Origin: Pseudomonadota bacterium
GTDB lineage: Bacteria; Pseudomonadota; Alphaproteobacteria; Rhodospirillales; Magnetospirillaceae
NCBI GenBank assembly: GCA_023458315.1
Contig: JAEXAH010000137.1
Coordinates: 1-17,099, forward strand
Direction of reading: 5' to 3'
Length of the DNA stretch: 17,099 nt
Part shown: piece after piece, positions 7,532 through 15,483 of the stretch
Numbering within the stretch: position 1 is the first letter of the stretch
How the letters are laid out: each line of letters begins with the position of its first letter
Notes under the pieces: model-generated
What the model saw: the letters and a program-made list of their open reading frames with translations, nothing else
Told to the model about the DNA's origin: nothing
Databases searched by the model: none
Translations under genes and position numbers: made by a program

Positions 7532-7625
7532 GACCATATGGGTCCGCTTTTGTGCAATGCAACATGACTTTGTGCGTTCGCGGAATTTTCACGTCTGCGT
7601 CAGGCGCATGACATGGGGAAACCGC

Positions 7626-10085
7626 TCAGGCCAGCGACGGTGCGGCCATCAGCGGCATCAGCGCGGCGGCGCGGTCGGGCGGGTGGCCGCGCCACGGTTC
7701 GGGACGGCCGAAATGGTAGCCCTGGGCCAGATCGACGCCGACGTCGTGCAGATGGGCGGCGATGGCGGCGTTTTCCACGAATTCGGCGATCAGGCGGCGG
7801 CCCAGGGCGCGCGACACGTCGCTCATGGCCCGGACCACCGCCAGATTCAGCGGGTCGGAATCGATGCTGCGCACCAGCGAGCCGTCCAGCTTGACGTAAT
7901 CGGTGGGCAATTCGCGCAGGTAGACAAAGGATGAATAGCCCGCGCCGAAATCGTCCAGCGCCGTCTGGAAGCCCAGGCCGCGCAGCCAGGAGATGAAATC
8001 CTTGGCATGGGCCAGACTGGTGAAGGCGGCGGTTTCGGTGAATTCGAACACGATGTCGGATGGCCGCACCGCGTATTCGCGCAACGAATCGGCGATGGCT
8101 TCGGTCAGGCGGGCATCGCCGATGGACCGGCCCGACAGGTTGATGGTGAAACGGCCCGGCCCCGGCGGCACCCGGCCTTCGGCGATGGCGGCGAAGGTGT
8201 TGCGCACCACCCAGATATCGATGTCGGTGGCCAGCCCCAGGCGTTCGGCCTCGGTGACGAAGGCGCCGGCCGACAGGGTGCTGCCATCGGCGTTGCGCAG
8301 CCGCAGCAGCACCTCGTGCAACCGCACCTGACCGCCGGGCAGTTCGACGATGGGCTGGAAGTTCAGCAACAGATGGTCGTGGGCCAGGGCGTCGCGCAGC
8401 AACTTGCCATAGCCGATCTCGGCGGTCAGCCGCGCCGTGCTTTGTTCGTCCTCGGGTTCGTAGAAGTGGAAACGGTTGCGGCCTTGCTGCTTGGCGACGT
8501 GGCAGGCCAGATCGGCGCGGGCCAGAACGTCGGTTCCGGCCTCCAGATCCGGCCCCAGCAGGGCGACGCCGATGGAGCAGCCGATATCGACGCTGCGGCC
8601 CTTGGCCTGGAAGGTGTAGTCGGAAAGCTGGCGGTTGTAGCTGTCGGCGATCACCGCCGCGCCCTCTTCATCCACGTCGAAGGCCAGGATGGCGAATTCG
8701 TCGCCGCCCAACCGGGCGACGAAATCCGCCTCGCGGCTGCGCTGCTTCAGCTTGGCGGCGATCTCGATCAGCAACTGGTCGCCCGCCTGATGGCCCAGCG
8801 TGTCGTTGACGAACTTGAAATGGTCCAGGTCGATCATCAGCAGGGCGGCGCTGACCGCCTTGCCACGCCGGGCGCGCTCGGTGGCGCGGCCCAGTTCCTC
8901 CAGGAAGTGGCGGCGGTTGTAGAGCGAGGTCAGCGGGTCGTGCTGCGCCAGATAGGTCAGGCGGTCGAACATGGCCTTGCGTTCCGACACGTCGGCCACC
9001 ACGGCGTTGAACAGGCGCAGATTGTCCACGGTGAAGGTGCTGACCTTGCACGACAGGTCGAAACACATGCCGTCGCGCCGCCGCGCCGCCAGATATTGTT
9101 CGCGGCCCAGGTTCTGGCCGGTCAGAATGGTGGCGGCGGCGTTTTGCGTGCGCTCGTCGTCGCGGGCCAGCAGGTCGGTGACGCGCATGCCCACCGCCTC
9201 GGTCTCGTCATAGCCGAACAGGGCGGCGGCGGCGGCGTTGAAGCCCTGGATGCGGCCATCGGCGCCAAAGGTGACGATGCCGTCGCTGGTGTTGTTCAGC
9301 ACCGATTCCAGCCGCGACTGGCGCGAGCGGATCTGTTTGCGCATGCCGTCGAAGGCGGCGACCAGGGCGCGGATTTCCTGCGGCCCCCGGTCGGGCAGAT
9401 CCTGGGCGGGGGTCATGCCATTGCCCTCGGAATCCATGGCGCGGGCGACGCGGGCCAGCGGGCGGCGGATCGAGATTTCAAAGGCCAGGAAGCCCGCCGC
9501 CATCATCAGGCACACCAGGACGATGGCGGTGCGCACCAGCCGCGACACCTCTTCCGAGGTGCCCAGGCTTTGGAAGGTCTGGCCCAGGACGGAATCGTAA
9601 AGCTGCCGTTCGGTCAGGTGCAGCACGCGATAGGCGCCCTTGACCGCCGGGGTGATCTCGGTCCGTGCCAGATGCAGGCGACCTTCGGTGTCGCGTCCGG
9701 ATTGGGCCAGGGCGTCGGCGCGGGCCGCCAGGTGCCGCAACGCCTGATCCACCGCCGCCGCCAGTTCGCGGCGGCCATCGGCGGCCATCAGCGGGTCGCG
9801 CGCCAGATTCTCGCCGATGCGTGGCAGCGGCGCCAGCGCATGGGCCAGGGTCTGGCGGTCCTCGCCGCCGCCCGCCGCCGCCAGATAGGCCGAGGATTCG
9901 ATTTGCCGCAACGTCTCCTTGGCGTCTTCCAGGTGACGGTGGATGCGGTAATATCCGCCGATCAGCGCCCGGCTGTCCTCGCGGTTGGTCTGGACCATGG
10001 CGCTGGCGTAGAAGGCGATGGCGGAAAAGCCGGTCAGCAGGGCGATGGCGGTGGCGACAAAGCGGCCTCTCATGCTGTTCCACAT
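7626..10085 (-). CDS. Membrane-bound HAMP-PAS-GGDEF-EAL cyclic-di-GMP enzyme
   Basis: An 819-residue sensor and second-messenger enzyme. Layout: membrane span 8-30, periplasmic helical sensor about 31-184, second span about 185-204, HAMP about 205-258, PAS about 258-370, GGDEF about 380-545, EAL about 555-800. The cyclase motif is intact (GGDEF 460-464) with an inhibitory site RxxD (READ 451-454) just before it. In the phosphodiesterase domain EAL reads EVL (591-593), keeping the Glu. NLS (649-651), the FEFTET segment (680-685), DDFGAGYSS (711-719), Lys732, AEFVEN (767-772) and QGYHFGRP (788-795) keep the other ligands, so both activities look possible. It should bind or make c-di-GMP to control motility or surface behaviour. 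ATG 10085 has only a weak GGAAAG upstream. A strong promoter with a Fur-like palindrome lies about 45 bases upstream. Confidence 0.95.
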   Translation of the reverse strand: MWNSMRGRFVATAIALLTGFSAIAFYASAMVQTNREDSRALIGGYYRIHRHLEDAKETLRQIESSAYLAAAGGGEDRQTLAHALAPLPRIGENLARDPLMAADGRRELAAAVDQALRHLAARADALAQSGRDTEGRLHLARTEITPAVKGAYRVLHLTERQLYDSVLGQTFQSLGTSEEVSRLVRTAIVLVCLMMAAGFLAFEISIRRPLARVARAMDSEGNGMTPAQDLPDRGPQEIRALVAAFDGMRKQIRSRQSRLESVLNNTSDGIVTFGADGRIQGFNAAAAALFGYDETEAVGMRVTDLLARDDERTQNAAATILTGQNLGREQYLAARRRDGMCFDLSCKVSTFTVDNLRLFNAVVADVSERKAMFDRLTYLAQHDPLTSLYNRRHFLEELGRATERARRGKAVSAALLMIDLDHFKFVNDTLGHQAGDQLLIEIAAKLKQRSREADFVARLGGDEFAILAFDVDEEGAAVIADSYNRQLSDYTFQAKGRSVDIGCSIGVALLGPDLEAGTDVLARADLACHVAKQQGRNRFHFYEPEDEQSTARLTAEIGYGKLLRDALAHDHLLLNFQPIVELPGGQVRLHEVLLRLRNADGSTLSAGAFVTEAERLGLATDIDIWVVRNTFAAIAEGRVPPGPGRFTINLSGRSIGDARLTEAIADSLREYAVRPSDIVFEFTETAAFTSLAHAKDFISWLRGLGFQTALDDFGAGYSSFVYLRELPTDYVKLDGSLVRSIDSDPLNLAVVRAMSDVSRALGRRLIAEFVENAAIAAHLHDVGVDLAQGYHFGRPEPWRGHPPDRAAALMPLMAAPSLA

Positions 10086-10123
10086 CGCGTCGGTCTTTCC
10101 AGGTGGGGAAGGGGGGGAATTGT

Positions 10124-10146
10124 TTGCAAATGATAGTCAATTGCAA
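10124..10146. promoter_or_regulatory. Fur-box-like palindrome over the GGDEF-EAL promoter
   Basis: TTGCAAATGA-TAG-TCAATTGCAA is a 23-bp palindrome with one mismatched pair. Its core matches 13 of 19 positions of the E. coli Fur consensus GATAATGATAATCATTATC. It covers the -10 element of the minus-strand promoter, the usual place for Fur repression. Binding is inferred; another Fur-superfamily regulator is possible. Confidence 0.62.
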
Positions 10147-10158
10147 CAACACTGTCAA
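10130..10158 (-). promoter_or_regulatory. Strong sigma70-type promoter of the GGDEF-EAL gene
   Basis: On the minus strand a perfect -35 TTGACA (10158-10153) is followed after exactly 17 bases by TATCAT (10135-10130), four of six matches to TATAAT. Transcription would begin near 10123 and give a leader of about 38 nt. The block is clearly more AT-rich than its surroundings. Confidence 0.78.
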
Positions 10159-10279
10159 ATCCGTGCCCCCGTCGTGCCCGTGTGACCGATGAAATGGCTT
10201 TGCATGGTGTCGCCGTCTGGATGCCCGGGACGGGAATGCGCTAGGCTGGTGCGGCCGGACGTCACGGGACACAGGGAAA

Positions 10280-10759
10280 ATGAGCCGCAAGACCCCCGCC
10301 ACCACCGCCCTGGACCGGGCGAGGAAGCCCTATGAATTGTTGGAATACCAATACGACCCGGATGCGCAGTCCATCGGGCTGCATGCGGCGCAAGCCATGG
10401 GCTTGCCGCCGTCGCAGGTGTTCAAGACGCTGATGACCATTGCCGGGGACGAACCGCTGATCGCCGTGGTGCCGTCGGACCGCGAGCTGAACCTGAAGGC
10501 CCTGGCCCATGCGGCGGGCAAGAAGTCGGTATCCATGATGAAGGTGCCCGACGCCGAGCGCCTGTCGGGCTACAAGGTCGGCGGCGTGTCGCCGCTGGGC
10601 CAGAAGAAGCGCCTGCGCACCTTTTTCGATTCCAGCGCCCTGACGCTGCCGTTCATCGTGGTCAATGGCGGCCAGCGGGGATTGCAGATCAAGGCGGCAC
10701 CGCAGGATCTGCTGGACGCCACCGGCGGCGTGGCCGCCGAGATCGCCACGGCCGGTTAG
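10280..10759 (+). CDS. ybaK: Cys-tRNA(Pro)/aminoacyl-tRNA deacylase YbaK
   Basis: A 159-residue YbaK/EbsC-family protein, normal full length. The family hydrolyses mischarged tRNA, chiefly Cys-tRNA(Pro), and works in trans beside prolyl-tRNA synthetase. VFKTL (47-51) contains the conserved lysine equivalent to Lys46 of the Haemophilus protein. GYKVGGVSPLGQKK (97-110) and VNGGQRGLQI (128-137) form the rest of the substrate pocket. The ATG follows CAGGGAAA. It is divergent from the GGDEF-EAL gene across a 194-base gap. A possible -10 (TAGGCT at 10242) lacks a good -35. Its TAG stop overlaps the TAA of the convergent ATPase gene (TTAG, 10756-10759). Confidence 0.94.
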   Translation: MSRKTPATTALDRARKPYELLEYQYDPDAQSIGLHAAQAMGLPPSQVFKTLMTIAGDEPLIAVVPSDRELNLKALAHAAGKKSVSMMKVPDAERLSGYKVGGVSPLGQKKRLRTFFDSSALTLPFIVVNGGQRGLQIKAAPQDLLDATGGVAAEIATAG

Positions 10760-12255
10760 GCCACCTCGTCCTCAAGGTCGGGATTGCCCGGCGCCGTCTC
10801 CCAACCCAAAGCGGGCAGGGCGATGATGCGGTTGCCGTAGGCGTCGGTGTCGGCGGCGATCAGGCCGGCGTTGATCATGTGTTCCAGCAGGCCCAGGGCG
10901 CGGCGCGGAGAGCGCGAGCCACGGGCGCGGGCGATCTGGGCGTTGGACGGGCACGGCGCCTTGTCGTGGGCGGCGCGGGCCAGCATCAGGAACACCGCCT
11001 GGATGTCCTCGGGCAAGGCGGTGGACAGGGCCAGGGCCTTTTCCCATTCCGGCGTGTCGGCGGTTTCGGCGTCCACGCCCGCCCGTGCCGTCGCCATCTT
11101 GCGGCGGAAAGCCGCCAGATCGATGATGCGGCCGTTGACGCCGTATTGGCGGCACCGCACCAAAAAGTCCTGATAGACCTGGGCGACGTTGCGGTACAGC
11201 GCCTCGGGGTCGCCCAGCACCTCGCGCAGCACTTCGTCCAGCGACGGCTTGGGCGCTGCCGGTTCACGGGCCGGGGCGGCGGAAATCTCGGACACCAGCG
11301 ACAGGGCGGCGGGCGGCGGCGGCGGCGCGCTGGCCGCCAGTTGCGCCAGGATGTCGGCGGTGCTGGGCGCCGGGCGGGCCATCACCCGCAATTGCTCGTT
11401 CTCGCCCGGCTTCATGATCAGGTCGCGGGCATCCTCGGGCGGGGTTTCCGGCAGCGGCATCAGCCGGGCGTTGCCGGTGCGGCCGTCGGTCTGCACGCTG
11501 CCGATGCGGATGGGCAGCGGGCGGCGCGCCAAGGCCGGGCCAAGGGCGATGAAATGGCCGCGATTGAGGTCGCGGAACATCTCGGCCTGACGGCGCTCCA
11601 TGCCCAGCAAATCGGCGGCGCGGCTCATGTCGATGTCCAGGAAGGTGCGGCCCATCAGGAAGTTTGACGCCTCGGCCGCCACGTTCTTGGCCAGCTTGGC
11701 CAGGCGCTGGGTGGCGATGATGCCCGCCAGACCGCGCTTGCGGCCACGGCACATCAGATTGGTCATGGCGCCCAGGCTGGATTTGCGCGCCTCGTCCGAC
11801 ACTTCGCCCGCCGCCGCCGGGGCGAACAATTGCGCCTCGTCCACCACCACCAGCATGGGGAACCAGTAATCGCGCTCGACGTCGAACAGCCCACCCAGGA
11901 AGGCGGCGGCGTGGCGCATCTGGCGCTCGGTTTCCAGATTCTCCAGGTTCAGCACCACCGAGACGCGGTGCTGGCGCACCCGCGCCGCCACCTGCTGCAA
12001 CGCCGCCTCGGTATGGGCGGCGGCATCCACCACCACATGGCCGTATACTTCGGCCAAGGTGACGAAATCGCCTTCGGGGTCGATGATGGCCTGCTGCACC
12101 CATTGGGCGCTTTGCTCGATCAGACGGCGCAGCAGATGCGACTTGCCCGAGCCGGAATTGCCCTGAACCAACAAGCGGGTCGCCAGCAATTCCTCGAGAT
12201 CAAGGGTCGCCGGCTGGCCCGCCGACGTATTCCCCATCTCGATTGCAACCGTCAT
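10756..12255 (-). CDS. HerA/FtsK-like P-loop ATPase (DUF87 type)
   Basis: A 499-residue ATPase of the HerA/FtsK/VirB4 class, which usually move DNA or protein using a hexameric motor. Motifs: Walker A GNSGSGKS (32-39), the HerA-typical DPEGDF (59-64), Walker B MLVVVDEAQ (134-142), a basic stretch CRGRKRG (169-175) and the sensor IATQR (180-184). The N-terminal HAS barrel of classic HerA is missing. After about 300 comes a Pro/Ala-rich linker including five prolines (311-315), then a C-terminal region (about 340-490) whose end looks like a winged helix (RRALGLLEHMINAGLI, 451-466). No nurA partner is nearby, so a role in end resection is not supported. The ATG has AAAGGAG upstream. It follows the methyltransferase gene by 51 bases, probably in one unit. 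Confidence 0.85.
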   Translation of the reverse strand: MTVAIEMGNTSAGQPATLDLEELLATRLLVQGNSGSGKSHLLRRLIEQSAQWVQQAIIDPEGDFVTLAEVYGHVVVDAAAHTEAALQQVAARVRQHRVSVVLNLENLETERQMRHAAAFLGGLFDVERDYWFPMLVVVDEAQLFAPAAAGEVSDEARKSSLGAMTNLMCRGRKRGLAGIIATQRLAKLAKNVAAEASNFLMGRTFLDIDMSRAADLLGMERRQAEMFRDLNRGHFIALGPALARRPLPIRIGSVQTDGRTGNARLMPLPETPPEDARDLIMKPGENEQLRVMARPAPSTADILAQLAASAPPPPPAALSLVSEISAAPAREPAAPKPSLDEVLREVLGDPEALYRNVAQVYQDFLVRCRQYGVNGRIIDLAAFRRKMATARAGVDAETADTPEWEKALALSTALPEDIQAVFLMLARAAHDKAPCPSNAQIARARGSRSPRRALGLLEHMINAGLIAADTDAYGNRIIALPALGWETAPGNPDLEDEVA

Positions 12256-12292
12256 GCGCCAGCTCCTTTATCCAAGGGGTGGACTCTCCCCA

Positions 12293-12304
12293 CCGGGCGC
12301 CCGG
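12293..12304. repeat. 12-bp perfect palindrome between methyltransferase and ATPase genes
   Basis: CCGGGCGCCCGG is perfectly symmetric and lies just past the methyltransferase stop, within the 51-base gap. Flanking GACT (12282-12285) and AGTC (12305-12308) could extend the structure. No T-tract follows, so it is not an intrinsic terminator in the usual sense. It may stabilise mRNA or mean nothing in such GC-rich DNA. Confidence 0.3.
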
Positions 12305-12306
12305 AG

Positions 12307-13494
12307 TCAAGATTCTTCGACAATCACCGCCACCTGCTTGGTGAACGGCGCCAATGCCAACACCCGCCAGGCGATGCCGGTGTCGGCCACGAATTCGGCG
12401 AAAGCCTTGAATTCGTCGTCGGCCCAGGTGCGGTTGCCGATGAATTCGTCGAACACGATCACCGTGCCCGGGCCGATGCGGCTGCGCAGGCGGTCCAGCA
12501 CGAAACGGGCCGAGGCATAGATGTCGCTGTCCACGTTGACCAGCCGCACCGGCCCCGGATGGGCGGCCAGGAACGGGTCCAGGGTTTCCTCGAACCACCC
12601 GGCGTGCAGGTGGACATTGCCGGGAACCTCGGGCAACGCCGCGCCACAGGTCAGCACCCCGGCCGGTTCGTTCTGCCAGCCCTGGGGCAGACCTTCGAAG
12701 GAATCGAAGCCGTGCACCTCTTGCCCCGCCATTTCGGCCAGCACGCGGATCGAGGTGCCGCGCCGCACGCCGAATTCCAGCACCAGACCGGGAGTGTGGG
12801 CGCAGGCCATGGCATGGCGCAGCAGCGAGGCCGACAGGCCGAACAGCCGGGCCTGGGCGGCGCCGTGCGGCAACAGGGCGCGCACGCCGTCCACCAAAGC
12901 GCGGCGGGCGGGGTGGGGGGCGATCTCGGCGGCGATCAGCGCCTCGGCCCCGGCATCGCCGGACAACAGGCCATAGGCGCCCAGATAGCCCCAATAGCGG
13001 CCGTTGGCGCCCCGGCATTCCACCGCCCGGCGCAGGCGGTACAGGGCTTCGTCCAGGCCGTGCAGCTCCAGCGCCGGGGCGTGGCTGGCCACCCACGACA
13101 CCGCGTGTTCGGGATCGGCGGCCAGGATGGCGTCCAGTTCGGCCAGCGCCGCCGCGCCCTCGCCCAAGGCCAGCAGCGCCAAGGCCCGTTCATAGCGGCA
13201 TTGCCGTCCCGAATTCCCGGCGCTGGCCGCCACCGCGTCGGCATAGCGGGCATCGCGGCGATAGGCGCTGGTCAGCGCCTCGGCCAAGGCGGGAAAGGTC
13301 GGGTCCAGCGCCCGCACCCGCTCGAACGCCGCGACGGCGGCGAAGGCATCGTTGCGCTTCAGCGCCGCCGCGCCCAAGCGGAAGGCGCCGTCGGCGCCGT
13401 CCCCCGGCAAATCGGCGGCGGCGCGCAGGGCGGCGTCGAAGCGGCCCTGGGCGGCCAGCCGGGCGATCTTGTCGTGAACCAGGAAACACCTCAT
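12307..13494 (-). CDS. TPR-like region fused to a TylF-type SAM-dependent methyltransferase
   Basis: A 395-residue protein. The first ~215 residues are Ala/Leu-rich helical repeats of tetratricopeptide style (for example FAAVAAFERVRALDPTFP, 51-68). The C-terminal ~170 residues form a class I methyltransferase: SAM loop VLEFGVRRGTS (238-248), HGFDSFEGLPQGW (261-273), NVDSDIYAS (320-328) and VFDEFIG (347-353). This order matches the TylF/macrocin O-methyltransferase group, which methylates sugars or other small hydroxyls and often acts in polysaccharide or natural-product pathways. The acceptor here is unknown. The start at ATG 13494 is chosen because the only longer option is a TTG at 13608 with no ribosome-binding site and a low-quality N-terminus. 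No Shine-Dalgarno precedes 13494 either. Confidence 0.82.
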   Translation of the reverse strand: MRCFLVHDKIARLAAQGRFDAALRAAADLPGDGADGAFRLGAAALKRNDAFAAVAAFERVRALDPTFPALAEALTSAYRRDARYADAVAASAGNSGRQCRYERALALLALGEGAAALAELDAILAADPEHAVSWVASHAPALELHGLDEALYRLRRAVECRGANGRYWGYLGAYGLLSGDAGAEALIAAEIAPHPARRALVDGVRALLPHGAAQARLFGLSASLLRHAMACAHTPGLVLEFGVRRGTSIRVLAEMAGQEVHGFDSFEGLPQGWQNEPAGVLTCGAALPEVPGNVHLHAGWFEETLDPFLAAHPGPVRLVNVDSDIYASARFVLDRLRSRIGPGTVIVFDEFIGNRTWADDEFKAFAEFVADTGIAWRVLALAPFTKQVAVIVEES

Positions 13495-13619
13495 CCGCGT
13501 GGGTCCGCCATGGTCGGCGCCGGTGAAAGTGGCGCAGCCGCCGCCCGGGGTCAATGTATAGGGTTGCGCTTCGTCGTCAGCCGGGGAAAACTGGCGCGTC
13601 CGTTGCAACCGAGGCCGCG

Positions 13620-14765
13620 ATGCCGCTCCATCTGCGTAAGCTGCTGTTCCTGGCCCTGCTGCCCCTGGTGGCGGGCTGTCAGCGCCTGGAAATGGAAATG
13701 GACATCGCCAACGCCCGGATGGACGAGTTCCAGGCCAAGCGCGAGGGGCGACAATACATCCGTCCGGGACTGGAACCGCTGTACGCGCCCAAGCCGCCGA
13801 AGCCCGAGGATATGCTGTCCCCGGCGCCGGTGGCGCCGGATGGCGATTACGTGCCCTTTCCCCCCGGCCGCCTGACGCCCGAACAGGCCGAGATCCTGTT
13901 GGCGGGCGACCCCATGGCGCTGCGCTTCCTGGCGGTCAAGGCGCTGGCCCAGCACGGCCTGCTGCCGGTCGAGGACGCGGGCCAGCGCAAGGATACCAAT
14001 CTTGGCGCCCTGCTGCCGCTGACCGTGCCGCAACCGCCCGCCGCCGGGCTGGAGGCCCCGCTGCCGCCATTGGCCGAGGTGATCGACCGCTTCGCCGGGC
14101 TCAGCACCCCCAGGCGCGGCGACCAGACGCCGCGCGCCACCGAGCGGGATTTCCTGGCCGACACCCTGCTGCCCAAGGCGCCGGGGCGGCGCCAGCAATA
14201 CGCGCCGCCCGACATCGCCTCGGCGCGCAAGCTGCAAGAGCGGCTGGGACGGCTGGAGGATGCCGGGCTGATCACCCCGGACCAGCGCGCCGGGGAAAGC
14301 AAGGCCATCGAGCAACTAGTGTCCGGCGGCACCCTGCCGGAAGTGCTGCAACCGCCGCCGGTCGCCGAACCGCCCAAGCCCGCCAGGAAACCGGCGGCCA
14401 CCGGCGGACGCGGCAACCGCATGCCCGGCGGCGTGTCGGGGCGGCTGGAGATCATCCCGTCGCCGCCGGGGGTCGAACCGCCGCGCCTGACCGCCGCCGC
14501 CAAGGGTCCGGCGGGCGTGCACCTGCTGTCCATGGGCAGCGCCGGGCATGGCGACAAGGCGTGGGACGCTCTGGTCAAGGAACACGCCGAACTGGCGGCG
14601 CTGGGCCACACCGTCGCCCGCGCCGACCTGGGCGAGTTGGGCGTCACCTATCGCCTGATCGCCGGTCCCATGGAGCCCGCCCAGGCGGAAAGCCTGTGCG
14701 CCACCCTGACGCCGCGCGGCCAAAGCTGCACCCCCACCCCCTTCCCGACCGAAGCAGGGAAATGA
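13620..14765 (+). CDS. Lipoprotein with C-terminal SPOR domain
   Basis: A 381-residue protein with a lipoprotein signal: basic start, hydrophobic stretch and lipobox LVAGC (16-20), giving Cys20 as the lipidated residue. The middle is proline-rich with two helical parts (about 86-115 and 195-235) and no known domain. Residues about 298-375 fit a SPOR domain (GVHLLSMGS at 299-307, YRLIAGPMEPAQAESLC at 344-360), the fold that binds denuded glycan strands of peptidoglycan, often at division sites. It probably sits in the outer membrane facing the periplasm. The ATG has GAGG 5 bases before it and the signal peptide begins there, which fixes the start. A longer upstream reading is rejected. Its TGA overlaps the next gene's ATG (ATGA). 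Confidence 0.82.
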   Translation: MPLHLRKLLFLALLPLVAGCQRLEMEMDIANARMDEFQAKREGRQYIRPGLEPLYAPKPPKPEDMLSPAPVAPDGDYVPFPPGRLTPEQAEILLAGDPMALRFLAVKALAQHGLLPVEDAGQRKDTNLGALLPLTVPQPPAAGLEAPLPPLAEVIDRFAGLSTPRRGDQTPRATERDFLADTLLPKAPGRRQQYAPPDIASARKLQERLGRLEDAGLITPDQRAGESKAIEQLVSGGTLPEVLQPPPVAEPPKPARKPAATGGRGNRMPGGVSGRLEIIPSPPGVEPPRLTAAAKGPAGVHLLSMGSAGHGDKAWDALVKEHAELAALGHTVARADLGELGVTYRLIAGPMEPAQAESLCATLTPRGQSCTPTPFPTEAGK

Positions 14766-15448
14766 CCCCCCAGGATATCGCCGCCCGTCTGCTGTACCGC
14801 GACGGCATGATGCTGATCATCGACAAGCCCGCCGGATTGGCGGTGCATGCCGGGGCCAAGGGTGGCCTGCACCTGATGGACCTGCTGGACGGCCTGCGTT
14901 TCGGCCTGCCGCGCGCCCCGGAACTGGCCCACCGCCTGGACCGCGACACCTCGGGCTGTCTGGTGCTGGGCCGCCACCGCAAGGCGCTGGCCCGCCTGGG
15001 CGAATTGTTCGCGGGCGGCGGCGTGGACAAGGTCTATTGGGCGGTGGTGGTGGGCAATCCGCCCGCCGACAGCGGCACCATCGACAAGCCGCTGAAAAAG
15101 CTGGAACGCCGCCACGGCTGGCGCATGGTGGTCGATCCGTCGGGGCAGCCCTCGGTCACGGATTGGCGGGTGCTGGGGCGCACCGACCGGCTGGCCTGGA
15201 TCGAGGCGCGGCCGCGCACCGGCCGCACCCACCAGATCCGCGTGCATCTGGCGTCCATGGGCTGGCCCATCGTCGGCGATTCGGTCTATGGCCGCGGCAC
15301 CGCCGATCTGGTGTCGCCCGACCTGCACCTGCATGCCCGTCAGGTCAGCGTGCCGCTGGCCAAGGGCAAGCCGCCGATCACCGCCACCGCCCCGGTGCCG
15401 CCGCACATGCGGGCGCTGCTGACCGCCTGCGGCTGCGGCGAAGACTAG
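14762..15448 (+). CDS. RluA-family RNA pseudouridine synthase
   Basis: A 228-residue enzyme converting uridine to pseudouridine in rRNA or tRNA. The catalytic motif HRLDRDTSG (57-65) holds the essential Asp60. LIIDKPAGLAVH (18-29) and RPRTGRTHQIRVHL (150-163), followed by GDSVYG (172-177), complete the family pattern. No N-terminal S4 RNA-binding domain is present, as in RluA and TruC rather than RluC/RluD. The target uridine cannot be told. The start overlaps the lipoprotein stop, with CAGGG just before it, so the two are co-translated although their functions are unrelated. Confidence 0.93.
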   Translation: MTPQDIAARLLYRDGMMLIIDKPAGLAVHAGAKGGLHLMDLLDGLRFGLPRAPELAHRLDRDTSGCLVLGRHRKALARLGELFAGGGVDKVYWAVVVGNPPADSGTIDKPLKKLERRHGWRMVVDPSGQPSVTDWRVLGRTDRLAWIEARPRTGRTHQIRVHLASMGWPIVGDSVYGRGTADLVSPDLHLHARQVSVPLAKGKPPITATAPVPPHMRALLTACGCGED

Positions 15449-15483
15449 ACACCCTTCATACCAACCTCAGGGGAAACAGGCCG

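Noticed and set aside
7548..7575. Direct repeats CTTTTGTGC / CTTTGTGC between the acetyltransferase and GGDEF-EAL genes
   Set aside because: Too short and imperfect, with no convincing promoter alignment to make it an operator call.
8007..10133. 708-residue frame opposite the GGDEF-EAL gene
   Set aside because: Composition is Gly/Gln/His/Ala-rich without motifs, and the opposite strand encodes a clear multidomain enzyme.
6641..12287. Shared string GGTGGACTCT near 6642 and 12278
   Set aside because: Only about ten bases match and the flanks differ, so it is likely chance rather than a repeat element.
10756..13494. Possible defence island based on a HerA-like ATPase
   Set aside because: No NurA, Sir2, nuclease, toxin, integrase or composition shift is seen around it; the neighbours are housekeeping-type genes.
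13564..13592. TTGCGC-17-AAAACT as a promoter for the SPOR lipoprotein gene
   Set aside because: Only about three matches per element, which is at the level expected by chance; recorded but not listed as a feature.
11830..13875. 681-residue frame opposite the ATPase and methyltransferase genes
   Set aside because: It crosses two genes and an intergenic gap with no recognisable domain, a typical high-GC antisense artefact.
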